Shown here: one piece after another, positions 34,690-46,397 of the stretch | Position numbering within the stretch: position 1 is the first letter of the stretch | Layout of the letters: each line of letters starts with the position of its first letter | From: Ceratotherium simum simum | Lineage: Eukaryota > Chordata > Mammalia > Perissodactyla > Rhinocerotidae | Direction of reading: 5' to 3' | Assembly (NCBI RefSeq): GCF_000283155.1 | Contig: NW_004454181.1 | Coordinates: 26,526,813 to 26,590,812 of the forward strand | DNA length: 64,000 bases | The notes under the pieces: generated by a model | Told to the model about the DNA's origin: nothing | The model's input: the letters and a program-made list of their open reading frames with translations, nothing else | Databases searched by the model: none | Made by a program: the position numbers and the translations under genes

Positions 34690-35125
34690 CTCATGGTGCT
34701 TGGCCCTCCCTACACTCCAGCCCCACTGGCCCTCCTTCAAGTGCTCACACAGGGCCCAAGCACTTCCTCACCTCAGGGCCTTTGCACTGGCTGCTGCTTT
34801 TGCCTCTCTCCTCTTCGGTTGTCCCTTTCTGACCACACTTCTCATCCTTCAGGTCTGTTGACAGGTCTAAGGGAGGGCTTGTTGACAGGTCTAAGGAAGG
34901 GGCTTGCCTGTCCTCAGAGGCCACATTCCTCTGCCTCTCCTCCAAACTCTCATCAGATTTGTAATTCCATCATATTTGTCTTAGCATCAGTGTGCCCTGC
35001 TCGATGGTAAGCAGCCCCCGTAGGGCAGGGACCTTGGCTGTCGTTTCTCCTCTGTGTCCCTGCCTCCATGCCTATGTCAATAAACACTGGAGGTCAATAA
35101 ACCTTTGCTGACTGAATGAATAAAA
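34690..35125 (+). repeat. L2 LINE 3' end
   Basis: CACCTCAGGGCCTTTGCACT, GTAGGGCAGGGACCTTGGCT and terminal CAATAAACCTTTGCTGACTG. Confidence 0.8.
34858..34906 (+). repeat. 24-bp tandem duplication inside L2
   Basis: TTGACAGGTCTAAGGGAGGG CTTG is followed by a copy with one substitution and one inserted base. A recent slippage event within the old repeat. Confidence 0.85.
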
Positions 35126-36344
35126 ACACTGCTCACAGCACTACTGCAAGGCCTTCCACCTCTGTGGTCCCAAGCAGCCTCACTCGCCCTGGAGAAGTCG
35201 TACAGGACTGGGATTTGCAAGATTATCTGGGTATAGTCCTCTGCTCTGCTACTCTCCAGCTGAGTGGCCTTCACAGGTCACATCCCCTCTCTGAGGGGGG
35301 TCTCCAGCACTGGTTGTTGCATCTAAATGAGAGACGGAATCTAGGAAAGGCTTTGAAAGCTGTAAAGAGCTTTAATTGGTAGCACCACTCTGTCCATGTT
35401 TGAGGCCCAGAGAGGGAAAGGGCCCCATTCAAGGCCACACAGCCAGTGTGTGGTGACGCCAGACCCCCCCGGCACAGCTTAAAGCCAGCAGCTGAGCTTC
35501 AGGCCTACCCAGGCTCAGTGAGGGCACCATCTGCCTGGAGGCTGGGCAGGGGTGGAGGAGGGAAAGGAGAGGGTGGCGGAGCATTCAGCCTCAGGCCCAG
35601 AGCCAGAGTGGGGTGGGCGGGGCCCCCAGCAGGAGCCCTGAGTGGGGCCTGGCAGCTGGGCATGGGGGAGCCAACTGGCGCGGGCTGGGTGGTGGCATGC
35701 TTGTTCCCCATGCGCGTGACAGTCTATTTTTTAATCAGCACCCTCCACATCCCCCAACTCCGTGTGCCCTCCCAAAGGGCCCATAACAGGAATCGTGTCC
35801 TGGCTGAGACCAGGGCCACCTTGGGGATCGGTGGGAGGGTCCCCAAGTCCCATCACCTCGTGGAGCCCACAGTACTAAGTAGCCCACAAGGCAGGACAGG
35901 AGACCCAGGAGGAAGGGTGCTTCCTGCCTGTGTGAACTTGGGCCTGCTCTGGGCTCTCTGAACTCCGTTTCCCCCATCTGCACAGTGACGGGAGGCATGC
36001 CAGACTCCAAGGGAGTTCAACACAACCCAGGCTCTTGGGATCCACTCAAACTCCATGACACTAATGACGCCCACTTGTCAGGCCCTGGCAGAGCCTCCAC
36101 ACCCACAGCACTCCCAGGGTACACTTGATCCTCCCTGACCTACTCCCAGGGGTGGGGGTGGGGGGGCAGAAAAGAGGCTGAGCTGGCTCAAGGGCCAACT
36201 TCAGAACCCCAGACACAGTGAGGCTCCTCCGTCCAGGACCTGAGGGACAGAGATGATGAGAATCAAAGAGGAATGCTGTGTGCTCTTAAGCAGGTGGCTT
36301 GGCGCCTCTGAGCCTCCGGCACTCTATCTAAAGCAGAAGAGACC

Positions 36345-36560
36345 GTGTTGTGCAGTAGTTAAGCACACGGGCTTTGGGGCCAGACTGCCTGGGTTTGAGT
36401 CTGGCCACTTACAGCTGTATGACCTTGGAAAGCTCACTTAATCTCTGTCTCAGTTCCCATCTGTAAAATGTTGGTAATAACAGTACTTACTTCGTGGAGT
36501 TGCTGACACGTAAAGAACTTAGAACACCCCTGGCACATAGTAAGTAACCATAAACCTTAA
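36345..36560 (+). repeat. MIR SINE, nearly full length
   Basis: GTAGTTAAGCACACGGGCTT, CTGTATGACCTTGGAAAGCT and GGCACATAGTAAGTAACCAT, MIR order. Confidence 0.9.
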
Positions 36561-37064
36561 CTATTTTTCAAGAACCTTGGCTTTTATCTACCGAACGCTC
36601 TTAGTCTCCAAGAGATTTTATTCCAGAGGATTAGATACAGGAGTCTCAGGCCAGCTCACTCTCCTGTCTGGGGGGCTCACCCAGCCTGCCCCTTTCCCGC
36701 CCATCATGGCGATAGCTCCTCCTGCTGGCCCCACGTTTTTAGTGTCTTTTGAGCTCTGTCACATCCAGGATCCCCTCATGTCCCTCCCAGCCCATTTCAT
36801 AACAGCCCAGAACTGAAGCCTGAGCCCCAGAGGAAGCGAATGATTTGTCCGAGACCACCAGCCAGTTAGCTAAGACTAAGAGGTTCCAGTATCCGTTCCT
36901 GAAGCTCGGTCCAGGCCCTTTTCCACGGTGCTGTGCCCATCCTCCCACCACAAAACCTGTTCCTGGCCAAACACCCAAAAGTAATTCATACTGAGATATG
37001 AGTCTTGAGTGAGAGTCCATCTCCTCAAGGGCTTGCTATTTTAACAGATCAAAACATGATAATA

Positions 37065-37265
37065 CTATTTCATAAGCAATAGTTATTTTTTTAGCATTTA
37101 TCATCTCATTTAATTTCAGAACAACAGCACAAGATAGGGTTTATTATTGTTTCTATTTTGTAGATGAGGAAACAAAAGTCTAGAAAGGTTGTATAACATG
37201 CTCAAGGTCTCCCAGCTGGCCAGGAGGAGAGCCAGGGGTCCAACCCCAGCGTCTGTGTGTTAGCC
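37065..37265 (-). repeat. MIR SINE, antisense
   Basis: ATTTTGTAGATGAGGAAACA and CAAGGTCTCCCAGCTGGCCA in reversed MIR order. Confidence 0.75.
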
Positions 37266-37789
37266 ACCCAGGAAGCAGCAGGCAGCACAGGAGGAGACTG
37301 AATTCTGCTTCACCTGCAGCAGGCCGGGAGGCCAGGCAGGGGAGGGTAAGGTCAACACAGTGCTATACTATACTGCCTCACCAAGTGGAAAAGGTGAAGC
37401 TAGGGTGGTGGAATTTCAGGCAGTGGCCAGTGGGTAAAGATTTCATTCTGGAGAGAGAGGGCTTTTGTAAGCCTCTGGAATTACAGGGCCTGGAGGCTGT
37501 CCCCACACTGACTCCTCCTCTGGCCACAATGGGTAGCGATTGAGCCCCAGTGTCCAGGGACAGTTCACAAAGGACTCTGAGCTCATACAGACACAGGCCT
37601 AACTCAGCAGAGCCCAGCCACCTCTCTGGCCAGATCATAGGCCCTGGGTTCCTGTGGGTCTGCAGCCTGAAGCCCCAAGGGATGAAGGCGTTTTCATAAC
37701 CTATAGCCAACGGCCACCCCACCTGCCACCCCCAGCTCCCAGTGTAGACCATTTACCAACCTTTAAAACACCCTTCCTCCCAACCAAAT

Positions 37790-38095
37790 CCCTCCCATTC
37801 TTCTAGGTCCAAGTTCTGAACATGCCTCTCCCATGAAGCCAGCCGTGACCACTCCTTCAAATAACACTCAGGTGTCCACTCCAATGTCACCTCCAGAGAG
37901 AGGCCTTCCCTAACCACCTATACCAAGTAGCCCCTCCAATGGTTCTCCACCTTAGCAGCGTGGCTTTTTTTTGTCTTATATATACCACTTTTATCTATCT
38001 GAAAATATCTTGTGGATTTCTTTGCTTCCCTTTTTCTTGTCTATCTCCCCAATTAAAATGCAAGCTCCTTGAGGTACTGTAACCCTAGTGTCTAA
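37790..38095 (+). repeat. L2 LINE 3' fragment
   Basis: CCAATGTCACCTCCAGAGAG, AGGCCTTCCCTAACCACC and AATTAAAATGCAAGCTCCTT GAGG typify the L2 3' region. Confidence 0.82.
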
Positions 38096-38146
38096 GGACC
38101 CACCCCATCCTGTTGCTAGCCAGAGACAGTGAAGTCCATAGAGAGC

Positions 38147-38199
38147 AAGGGATTCACCCAAGGTCACACAGCAAGCAAGTGACCTTGGGTGAATCCCTT
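38147..38199. repeat. Perfect 21-bp inverted repeat with 11-nt loop
   Basis: Left arm 38147-38167 (begins AAGGGATTCACCCAAGG) and right arm 38179-38199 (begins GTGACCTTGGGTGAATC) are exact reverse complements over 21 bp, separated by ACAGCAAGCAA. Both arms resemble MIR-type GTGACCTTGGG sequence. A stable hairpin in single-stranded DNA or RNA. Confidence 0.95.
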
Positions 38200-39880
38200 A
38201 GCAGAGGTCGGCTTAGCCCCTAGGTTTCTGCCCTGCAGCCCAGGGCACCTGGCCTGTCCCCACCCCTACTCCAGTCGACCCTCTGCTGACTTCTCTCGTC
38301 CCTGCCTCCACACTACCATGGGGGCCAGAGCCTGCAAATCCTCAACAACAGCGCCCTTCCACTTCCCCAGGGGCTCGCAGTGCCCCGATCTGGGCAGCCC
38401 TGCCTGCTTCCCCCTCAGTCCCTCCCTTCCTGGCATCAGCAGCTCTGATGAGCTCATGTCTGGAAGCCTGGGAGCTGCCCTGAAGGAAGAGGTGCCTCTC
38501 AGGCCAGGCCCCTAAGGCCTGGAGGTGTGTTCAGCCTTGTGGGAGGGCAGCCCTGGCAGGTGGAGGGAATGTGCTGAGCCCTCCCCAGGCCACCTCCCAG
38601 AGTTGAGAAGTGGGCTCAGGGAAGACACCGTCCACCATGGAAACGGGGCATGACCAGGGTGGAGAGGAGATGGAGAGACGTTCTTCCTGGGCTCCTCCCA
38701 TCTCTCCAGATGCTCCTCTGCCACTCAGCCCCTTACTCCTTATCAAGGAGCTGCTCTGTCCCAAGGAAGGGGGCTCTGCTGCCTTCTACTCACAGACTCA
38801 CCCTGGGCACACCTCTTTCCTTCTCAGCCTCCGTCTCCCCAGCTCTGAAATGGAGAGATTAGATAAAATGCTGCCTGAAGAGGCCAGGGATCAGCTGGGA
38901 ACCAGGGCCCTGAATGCCACAGGGTTTTTTCTCTCTTTCCACCTTAGGGGAAGAGCAACAGCTAACCAGAGAGGGAAGGAGTTGAAGGCCTTATTTTAAC
39001 CATGTAAATGCTGATTCCCACGGCAGCTTAATTTAGTGCTAGTTTGGAAGGTGGGGAGGAGTCAGCCTGCAAAGTGGGGACCGGCCTGAAAAGTGGCTGC
39101 TGGGAACCAGGGTGGCACAGCGGCAAACAATCTGCCTTTGGGAAGTTCTCTGAATATCAAACTAGAGTGATCCCAGTCCATTCCCCTTGTTGTACAGATG
39201 GGGAAACTGAGGACCAGAGAGGAGGAAGAACCAAACCAAGATCTCATACGGAGACAGAGGAGGGGACCCCCTCCTCCAAACAGGGCATTTTCAACTCCCT
39301 TGAGGGGCCCCATCCCACTGCCTGGGGTAATACGGTAAGTAGTGGGGGGAGGAGGTCTTCCGTTTGTGGCTCTGCCCCCAACATGGGAGGGGGGCCAGGC
39401 CTGGGGTTGGTGACAGGCAGGCTGACACCCATGAGGTTTCCAGTCCCTTACCCCCATGTGCCCTAGTCCCTCTGAGCAGCATTCTGTCTCATCACTACCC
39501 CTACAGCCACCACCAGCACTGCTATCTCCAATGCAGTTGTACCCTCATGCCAGAGAGGGCAGGGGCTTGCCCCAATGTCACACAGCAAGTTGGTTTATTC
39601 CAGTGCCACCTGCCACTCGGGATAGGGTGGGGAGTGGGGCCAGGTCTTCCCTGCTCACTGTGGTCCCTTGTAGACAACCCAGACTTGGAACACAGGGGGG
39701 TCCCTGTCCTGATCCAGAATAAGCCCATAACTTGGGGTGGGGGTGGGGAGGAAAGGAGACCTTTTCCCCAGAGTCTTCAGAGGTCTTGTCAGGGCCCTGG
39801 ATGTAGCCCCGTGATTCCACAGCGTAGCGGTCAGAAAGGAGCCCCACCCTCCACTCCACCTCCAGGGCCTCCGTGCTCAC

Positions 39881-40010
39881 CTTGGCAAATGGGGCAGTAA
39901 GGTGGTGTTGTGACAATATGATGTGGAGCCCTTAGGACAGTTCCCCACCGCCCCCGCCTCCCGCAGGCGCTCAGGAAAGGCCTCGATTTCCCCAGGTGGG
40001 GCTTGGGCCG
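39881..40010 (-). other. SYNPO: Candidate alternative first exon of SYNPO ending at 39881
   Basis: Minus-strand donor TTTGCCAAG|GTGAGC (GT at 39880-39879) at the downstream edge of the CpG-rich region. The upstream limit is unknown and the end at 40010 is arbitrary. Joined to exon 3 it gives no in-frame extension with an ATG, so it would be non-coding. Could be a chance donor. Confidence 0.3.
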
Positions 40011-40399
40011 GTGGTCCCGCGCTCCGCAGGTTCAGCGTCCTGCCTGCCTCGCCCGCACAGCCAGGCTCCAGCGCCGGCCGCCGCGCCAGCGGGGAGCGGG
40101 GGCGCGGGCCCAGCACACGCCGTTCCCGCTGCCCCACAGGCGCCCATGTTGGCCAGCCCCGGGCAGAGCCCAACCCGCCGCTTTCCTGAGCCAAGCGGTT
40201 CCCACCTTTCCCAGAGCGGGCTAGGGGCGCAGACCTCCTCCGGCCGTTGCCCACCCGGGAGCCCGGGGCCACCTCGGTCCCGATCTGCTTGCGGGTTGGG
40301 TCTCGAGGGCTGGAGCCTCCGCAGCCCCGGGGAGTAGCTTCCCCGCATCGGGGCGTCATCCCGCTCCTGAGCTGCTCCAGAGCCTTGAGATTTCTCCAG

Positions 40400-40500
40400 C
40401 GTCCCCGGCCCCCACCCTACAGATGGGGAAACTGAGGCCCAGAGTGTGGCAGCGACTTGGCCAAGGTCACCCTGCGTGCCGGGACTGGAACCCAGGTGTT
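40400..40500 (-). repeat. MIR SINE fragment, antisense, inside CpG island
   Basis: CTACAGATGGGGAAACTGAG, TTGGCCAAGGTCACCCTGCG and GGAACCCAGGTG match reversed MIR; CpGs have been preserved around it. Confidence 0.75.
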
Positions 40501-40598
40501 GCCACCTCCACCTGGGCGGCGCCAGGAACAGCACAGGTGGGAAGGGGCGAGGCTCGCTCGGCGCCCGCACCCCCGCCTGGCCAGCGCCCCTCACTCAC

Positions 40599-40670
40599 CT
40601 CCAGCCGCCGCGCGCGGTCCCCGAGCTCTCGGGCTCCGCCACCTCCGCGCACCTGGCCGCGTCCGTCAGT
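40599..40670 (-). other. SYNPO: Probable alternative first exon of SYNPO (3' part, remainder in gap)
   Basis: Minus-strand donor GGCTGGAG|GTGAGTGAG (GT at 40598-40597) is a near-perfect splice site within the CpG island. The exon extends upstream into the gap at 40671-40857. In the frame that would join exon 3 there is a TGA near 40667 and no ATG, so it is predicted to be 5'UTR and translation would begin at Met244 in exon 3. Confidence 0.55.
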
Positions 40671-40857
40671 NNNNNNNNNNNNNNNNNNNNNNNNNNNNNN
40701 NNNNNNNNNNNNNNNNNNNNNNNNNNNNNNNNNNNNNNNNNNNNNNNNNNNNNNNNNNNNNNNNNNNNNNNNNNNNNNNNNNNNNNNNNNNNNNNNNNNN
40801 NNNNNNNNNNNNNNNNNNNNNNNNNNNNNNNNNNNNNNNNNNNNNNNNNNNNNNNNN
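40671..40857. other. Assembly gap (187 N) in CpG island
   Basis: Run of N of estimated-looking length within extremely GC-rich sequence; it likely hides the transcription start of the CpG-island SYNPO exon. Confidence 0.99.
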
Positions 40858-42109
40858 GGCGAGCGCGCTCCTGCCGCCCGCTCCCCGGGGCCCTAGCGCC
40901 GCCCCGCCCGCCCCGCCCAGTCCCGGAGGTGCGACTCCCTCCCCCACGGGCTCGGGCTCGGCCTCTGTCTCCCGGCCGCCCCCCTCTCTCCCCCTTTCCT
41001 CTCCCTGTGCCTCACTCTCTGCTGCCCAGTTGTCTATCTCTGCTTCCCCCTCATTCTTTGTATCTCTAGGTCGGTCCCTAAAGCCTCTGCTTTCTATTTC
41101 ACTCAATTTCTTCGTGTCTCCCCATCTAGCTCATCTCCCTCTCTTTTCTCCATCCCTCCCACTACCCCCCTTTTAAATCTGTCTTTGTGATTCTGTGCCC
41201 ATAACTGACACCACCTCCCACCCCTCATCCCGTTTCCTTTCAGACCCAGATCCAGGACCCTCTGAGGCCCATCTACCCCCGGTCTTCTGGGCCCCAGTGA
41301 CTAGAATAACTGTTATGTGGTAGGACTTAGGGGAATGGGGACGGAGGAAGGTTGCCACCTCCCCGGCAGCCTGAGGCCACCCCCTGACTTAACTGCTGGG
41401 CTAGCAACAAGGGCAGAGGTGCCGGGGGTCTCTGGGGCTTCAGTTCCCCGTCTTTTCATGGAACTAAATGCCATTCAGATTGCGCTCAGCAGAGCCCCAA
41501 GGCAGCAGTCAGCGTGCATAAGAATCACGTGGGGACACTGTTAAAAGTCGAGAGTCCCACATTCCAGCACACCCTCCCAGTGTGCGGGGGGCGGTGGGTT
41601 TGGGAACAGGACTGATAAAAAGCACCCTTCACACCCCCAACAATTTTGAAACAAAACCACACTGGCCTGGGTTTTCACCGAAGTTTCCCTGGGTTTCAAG
41701 TACCTCACCCCTTCAACCAGGGTGTTTCCACTTGCATCTGCCTTTTACATCAAGGTTCTGTGTTTAGATTTCTGCTAAAGGAAGTTAGAAATGTGCTGAT
41801 GTAAGCCCACCCCACTCGAGGTTCTGTGAAACGCAGAGCTGCAGGTATCCTGGGTTTAGGATATCCCCTGTCCCCAGTGGGCAGGCTCCGAGTGCAGGAG
41901 GACAGGTGACAAGACAGAAGGGACAAGCCCTCCTGGCCACTCTCATCCCTCTGCTTGGCCTCATGGGCTGCAGACAAATCTTGTGGCCTTGTGGCTGCTC
42001 TTGTGCTGGGGCTATCACCGGTGGAGGTGGGGGGCACGAAGAGGGTCCTGGGGAACTGCATCGGGCACGGAACTGCCTGCCCTGCGAGTGCATGTGCTAG
42101 GAAAGTGGC

Positions 42110-42700
42110 TACAGCCCAGGAAACATGCTGTGTGGGTGAGAGAGCGGGAGAGAGAGAAAGGCTAAGATTACTGTGTGGGTGGGTATGAAACAGCAAGAGA
42201 TGGGAAAAGGAAGGAAGACAGAAAGTGGTTTGGTCCGTACGTAGGCGTGTGCCAGTGGGTGTGCAAGGGTGGATATACCTGTAGGAGAGAATGTGTGCAT
42301 GCAAGAGAGATTTTAAAGTGTAGGTGTGCGAGCAAAAGAAAATGAAGAAAAGAACATGCTTTTAACCTGTATCTAAGAGAGGGAATATGTGTGCTTGTAT
42401 GTTTCCAGGTGGGACTGTATCTCCGTATACAAATCTGATATGCGTGTCCATATGTGAAAGTTAGGTGTGCATGGGTGAGAGGGGTCTGTGGGAGAGCATG
42501 TGCCCGTGTATACCCCATGCATGGATGTGTGGGTATCTGAGGGCATGCACATGTGTGCACGTGTGCAGATGTGTGAGTATATACACATGAGTATTTGCAT
42601 AACAACACGGTGTATACATGTGTGTGGGGGGTGTGAGTGCATCTGTAGGGAGTGTGAGCGTGTGCGTGAGTGCACATGTGAGGTATACGTGAACCTGTGA
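42110..42700 (+). repeat. Degenerate TG-rich tract
   Basis: Irregular GTGTG, GTGCATG and GTGTGAG words over about 590 bp, alternating purine-pyrimidine in places (for example GCACATGTGTGCACGTGTGC). An old decayed microsatellite; possible Z-DNA-forming sequence. Confidence 0.7.
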
Positions 42701-43284
42701 GCCCTGCTTCTACACCATTGCCCTCCTATTACAGTCACTATGGCGTGGGCAAGTGAGTGGACGGCACCCTGCCCAGCCTCCTTCTCTGTCTGCCCTCCCT
42801 CCCACAGCCTGAAGAGCAGGGGCCTTGTGCTTGGTCCAGTGACCACTGTCAGCTCTTATCATGGACGTGGGTTCCTCTGCCTCAACAAGATAGACATGGC
42901 CAGGGACAAGGCTCATCTGACAACCCAGATCCACACCCCTATCCCCACCCCAGAGGCTCCAAATCCTCTAGATACTCTGGACCCCCAATTATAAGTGGCC
43001 AGAGAGGAGGGAAGGTAGCTTTCCCAAAGCCCGGGGAGAAGGAGGGGTGGATCAGCACTGGATCCCAGGTCTCCTGAGTGGATCCAAGGGGGAGGGATTA
43101 TGGCTGGGTAGAATCCTCCACCATCCCCCAGAGCCTGAACAACCTTTTTCCAGCCCTGGGTGGGAGGAAGCACACAGCCTGCTGCCTTGTCTCCATGGAG
43201 ACCAGTCAGCACAGGGGGGCGTTGAAAGCATGGGCCAGACCTCCCGAGGTTCCAGTCTCTGCTCCTCCACTCACAGGCCTGAGC

Positions 43285-43420
43285 CTTTGACAAGTCCCCT
43301 AAACTCATTGTGCCTCAGTTTCCTCATCTGTGAAACACAGAGAAGTGTGAACTATATAGGGTTGTTTAGAGGATGAAATGAAGTAACCCATACAAAGCAT
43401 TTAGCACAGTGCCTGGCAGC
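43285..43420 (+). repeat. MIR SINE fragment
   Basis: CATTGTGCCTCAGTTTCCTC, ATCTGTGAAACACAG and AGCACAGTGCCTGGCAGC. Confidence 0.82.
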
Positions 43421-44329
43421 TGAACTGGGAGGCAGAAGCCCAGGGTTCCAGCTCTAGCTTTGCCACCAACTTACTGTGTGACCTTGGACACGTCGCTTGC
43501 CATCTCTGGGCTTCAGAGTCTCCACAAGATTATCTACACAATAATCTCAATGAGCCCTGCCAGTTATGACCAATTATGACCAGTGAGAGTTTGTGGAAAG
43601 GACAGCTGTAGCATGGGGTTCTCTTGGTGAGCTGAGGACTAACTAGTGCTGGCTAAGGCCTGATCGTGAGCCCTACAGGACACTCTCCTTCCACATATAT
43701 TCTCCCAAATTGGCAGCAGCTGATGGCAGGAAACGAGCTGCAGGCTGCTGCCCACCTCATCTCTCTGCACCCTTGACCCTCCAGCCTGCCAAGGACCGCA
43801 TTCTGCCCTGCTCAGCTGGTACTCAGGCCTTAGAGAAATGGCATTGGTACCCACCCACTCCAAGTAGTGGGTGCCCAAGGCTGAAGATGCAGTGCCCCAT
43901 ACTTAAAACTGTCAGGGAACCCTCAAGAGAGGCAGGTATAACTGCGAGAGGATGGGTGTAGTTGTCTGAAGATGTTTATAATCCTCTGGAGGTAATGAGA
44001 GGAAGCTTTAAAAGAAAGCCCTAATCCATTAATAACCTGACAGCTCCTCAGACCTCTTCCCTCCGGATCTCCCAGCAGCGAGAAGGGACTCTGGCCATTC
44101 CCTTTCCCAAAGGAGCGGAAAGGCCAGTGTGGGCTCTGACCCAAGACCATCCGGATTTCTACTCTCCTGCAAGACCCAGCTTCCTTCTGCCTCCACCTCC
44201 AAGAGGTCTTCCCTGCCCATTCCATCCTCCTAAGGTCACTCCTGACTTTTCTGTCCCTAGAAATGTTCAGGACAGAACTGGATAACCATCTGGCTGGACG
44301 TTATAGGGAGGAATGAACCAGGCTGTGAG

Positions 44330-44500
44330 GCAAGATGAACACGATCAGTGTCTCAGCTCCAACACTGACTGTGTGACCTCAGGCAAGGGACTTAAGTTTC
44401 TGAGCTTCAGTTGCCTCACCTGTACAATGGGGAGAATAATATCTGTCTTGAAAGGCTATGTAAGATCAATGACAATGCGATACTATGAAATGACCTAGCT
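44330..44500 (+). repeat. MIR SINE fragment
   Basis: ACTGTGTGACCTCAGGCAAG and TTGCCTCACCTGTACAATGG, MIR core. Confidence 0.8.
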
Positions 44501-44624
44501 CCGGGTGAGAAACCAACAGGATTCATTAAACGTAGTCCCTTCTTCTTTTTCTCCATCCTTTGCCTCTTTCACTCCGGGGTGTCAACAGACAACATTCTCC
44601 CTTATAAATCCAGAATACAATGGT

Positions 44625-44870
44625 GGCTAAGAGCAAAGCCCCATATTCACAACACTGTGATTGAATCAAGGCTTAACAGCTTGCTGGCCATGAGTCTTGG
44701 ACAAGTCACTTATAGTCTCTGAGCCTCAATCTTCCCATCTGTATAATGGAGATAATGACAGTGTGTTCCTAATGGGATTGTGATGAGATGAAATAAAAAG
44801 ATATGTGTAAAGCTGTAGTACAGTGGGCTTGGCACATAAGGGCTTAAGAAATAATAGCTGTGATATCGTT
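44625..44870 (+). repeat. MIR SINE, nearly full length
   Basis: GGTGGCTAAGAGCAAAGCCC, ACAAGTCACTTATAGTCTCT and TTGGCACATAAGGGCTTAAG in MIR order. Confidence 0.85.
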
Positions 44871-46397
44871 GAGCTGATGAGGATCATTTTAATTATTATC
44901 AGCATCCCTCACATGCTTATCTAGATTACTCTAAAATTTCCAAAATGCTGCCCCATCTAAGATCACTGCAACCTCACAACAGCTCTATGAGGTAGGTAGG
45001 GCTCATATGTTTATTTTACTTTCACAGATGAAGAAACTGAAGCTCACCAGGGGGAAGGCATTTGCTGGGGTGTGGCTGGTTGGCATCGTGTCCAGAATCA
45101 ACACCATGTCTCCCCACCCCCAGCCACAGTCCATGAGAGGGAAGGGAGCAGGTCCTGGGGCTTCAGGCTCTAGGCGACCTGGATTTGGGCTGACTCTGGT
45201 ATGAGGGCCCACCTCCAAGTTCAAGGCTGCTAGACCCTCTTGGGGTCCTCCTTCTTCCTGCCCCAGACACACTGAAGGCTCCCCCCTTGCTCCTTCCCAG
45301 CTCCCTCTGTGTCCCAAGCATGGTGAGGGAATGGTGGTCCCGGCGGGTGGTCAGAGCCTGGAGAGGATTATTTGAGAAAAGAGAGTGGGCGGGATGGCTG
45401 GTGAGATGCCAGCCGGGCGTCAGCGACGCCCGCAGAGAAATGAAGTGTTCCTTTAGTTTCCTGACGCATGAGCCCTCCCAGGCCTGTGTCCCCCGCACAC
45501 CCTGCACCCCCAGGATCTGCTGGCAGCGGCTCCCGCCTGAGCGAGCATGGCCCGGCTCACGTCCTGCCCATCTGGACCCACTTCAGCGTTTCCATGGGCC
45601 CCGTGGTGGAGGTGATTCAGTGTGATTTCCCAGTCCCGCCCTGTGCTGCCAACCCCTGCCTCCTGTGGGAACTTCATCATCAGTCTTCCTTCCTTCCTTC
45701 CGTGCAGCGCACAGCGAGCTCTCCCCCACACACTGTTGTCGGGTCCTCACTGCAGCCTGGGGGGCCTGGGTCCTGCCTCTCTCATCTCTGACAGGTGGGA
45801 AACCAAGGCCCAGGTGAGGAATGTGGGCTCAGCTCGGCCACCAACAGGCTGAGAGACCTGGAGGAGCCTCTTCCTCACTCTGAGCCTCGGTTTTCCCACC
45901 TGTAACATTAGGAGGTCGGATCAGATCAAAGTCTTCAGTCTGTACCTCATAAGCTCCACGACGGCAGCAACCACATCTGTGTGCCCAGTGCTGCGTCCCT
46001 AGCTCCCAAGGAGCTGACACACAGTGCGTTCAGTGAGGCTGTTCTGCCCCATCAGTTGCTCAGACTCCATGGTCATTTGTTACCGCGGATGATTGAAGGG
46101 CAGAGAAGAGTGAGAGATGGATTTTTTTTCACCAAGCTTGATAATATGGCTTTCTCTCACTGCCTCCTCACGTGCCCTCTTTGGCAGAGAAAAGAGTGGG
46201 CTCAGAAGTGGTACAGCTAGAACTGCACGTAACTCACAGCCGCCCCCATCTCTCCACAGCTGTTAATTTGGGCATGCCCGTGGGACTCTGACGGACTGTT
46301 ATGTGTCATGGGAGACTGGGTCAGGAGCCTCTGTGTCAAGGACCTGTGGGGTCCCCTGTGACTCTGGCAGTCCAGGGCAGGAGGGACATGAGCTTAC

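Larger units (their letters stand above)
39900..41000 (-). promoter_or_regulatory. SYNPO: CpG-rich island, probable internal SYNPO promoter
   Basis: This is the densest non-coding CpG cluster in the window, with words such as CGCGCGCGG, CCGCCGCGCGCG and CGAGCGCGC, and it is interrupted by 187 N. It lies about 21 kb upstream of exon 3 and 5.4 kb downstream of the distal ATG exon, with minus-strand splice donors at 40599 and 39881. CpG islands with donors in the gene's direction usually mark promoters. A TATA box was not seen. A MIR at 40400-40500 interrupts it. Confidence 0.6.
19430..46397 (-). other. SYNPO: SYNPO large intron (about 27 kb)
   Basis: No further coding exon recognised between the distal ATG exon and exon 3. 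Holds many L2, MIR and MER5-like repeats, two ERE SINEs, one LTR-like element, TG-rich tracts, a perfect hairpin at 38147-38199 and the CpG-rich region at 39.9-41.0 kb with candidate alternative first exons. Unlisted parts appear to be ordinary unique or highly decayed sequence. Confidence 0.7.

Noticed and set aside
39877..40359. 160-codon minus-strand ORF in the CpG island
   Set aside because: Overlaps the candidate first exon, but its frame does not join the SYNPO frame at the donor, and low-stop frames are expected in CpG-rich DNA.
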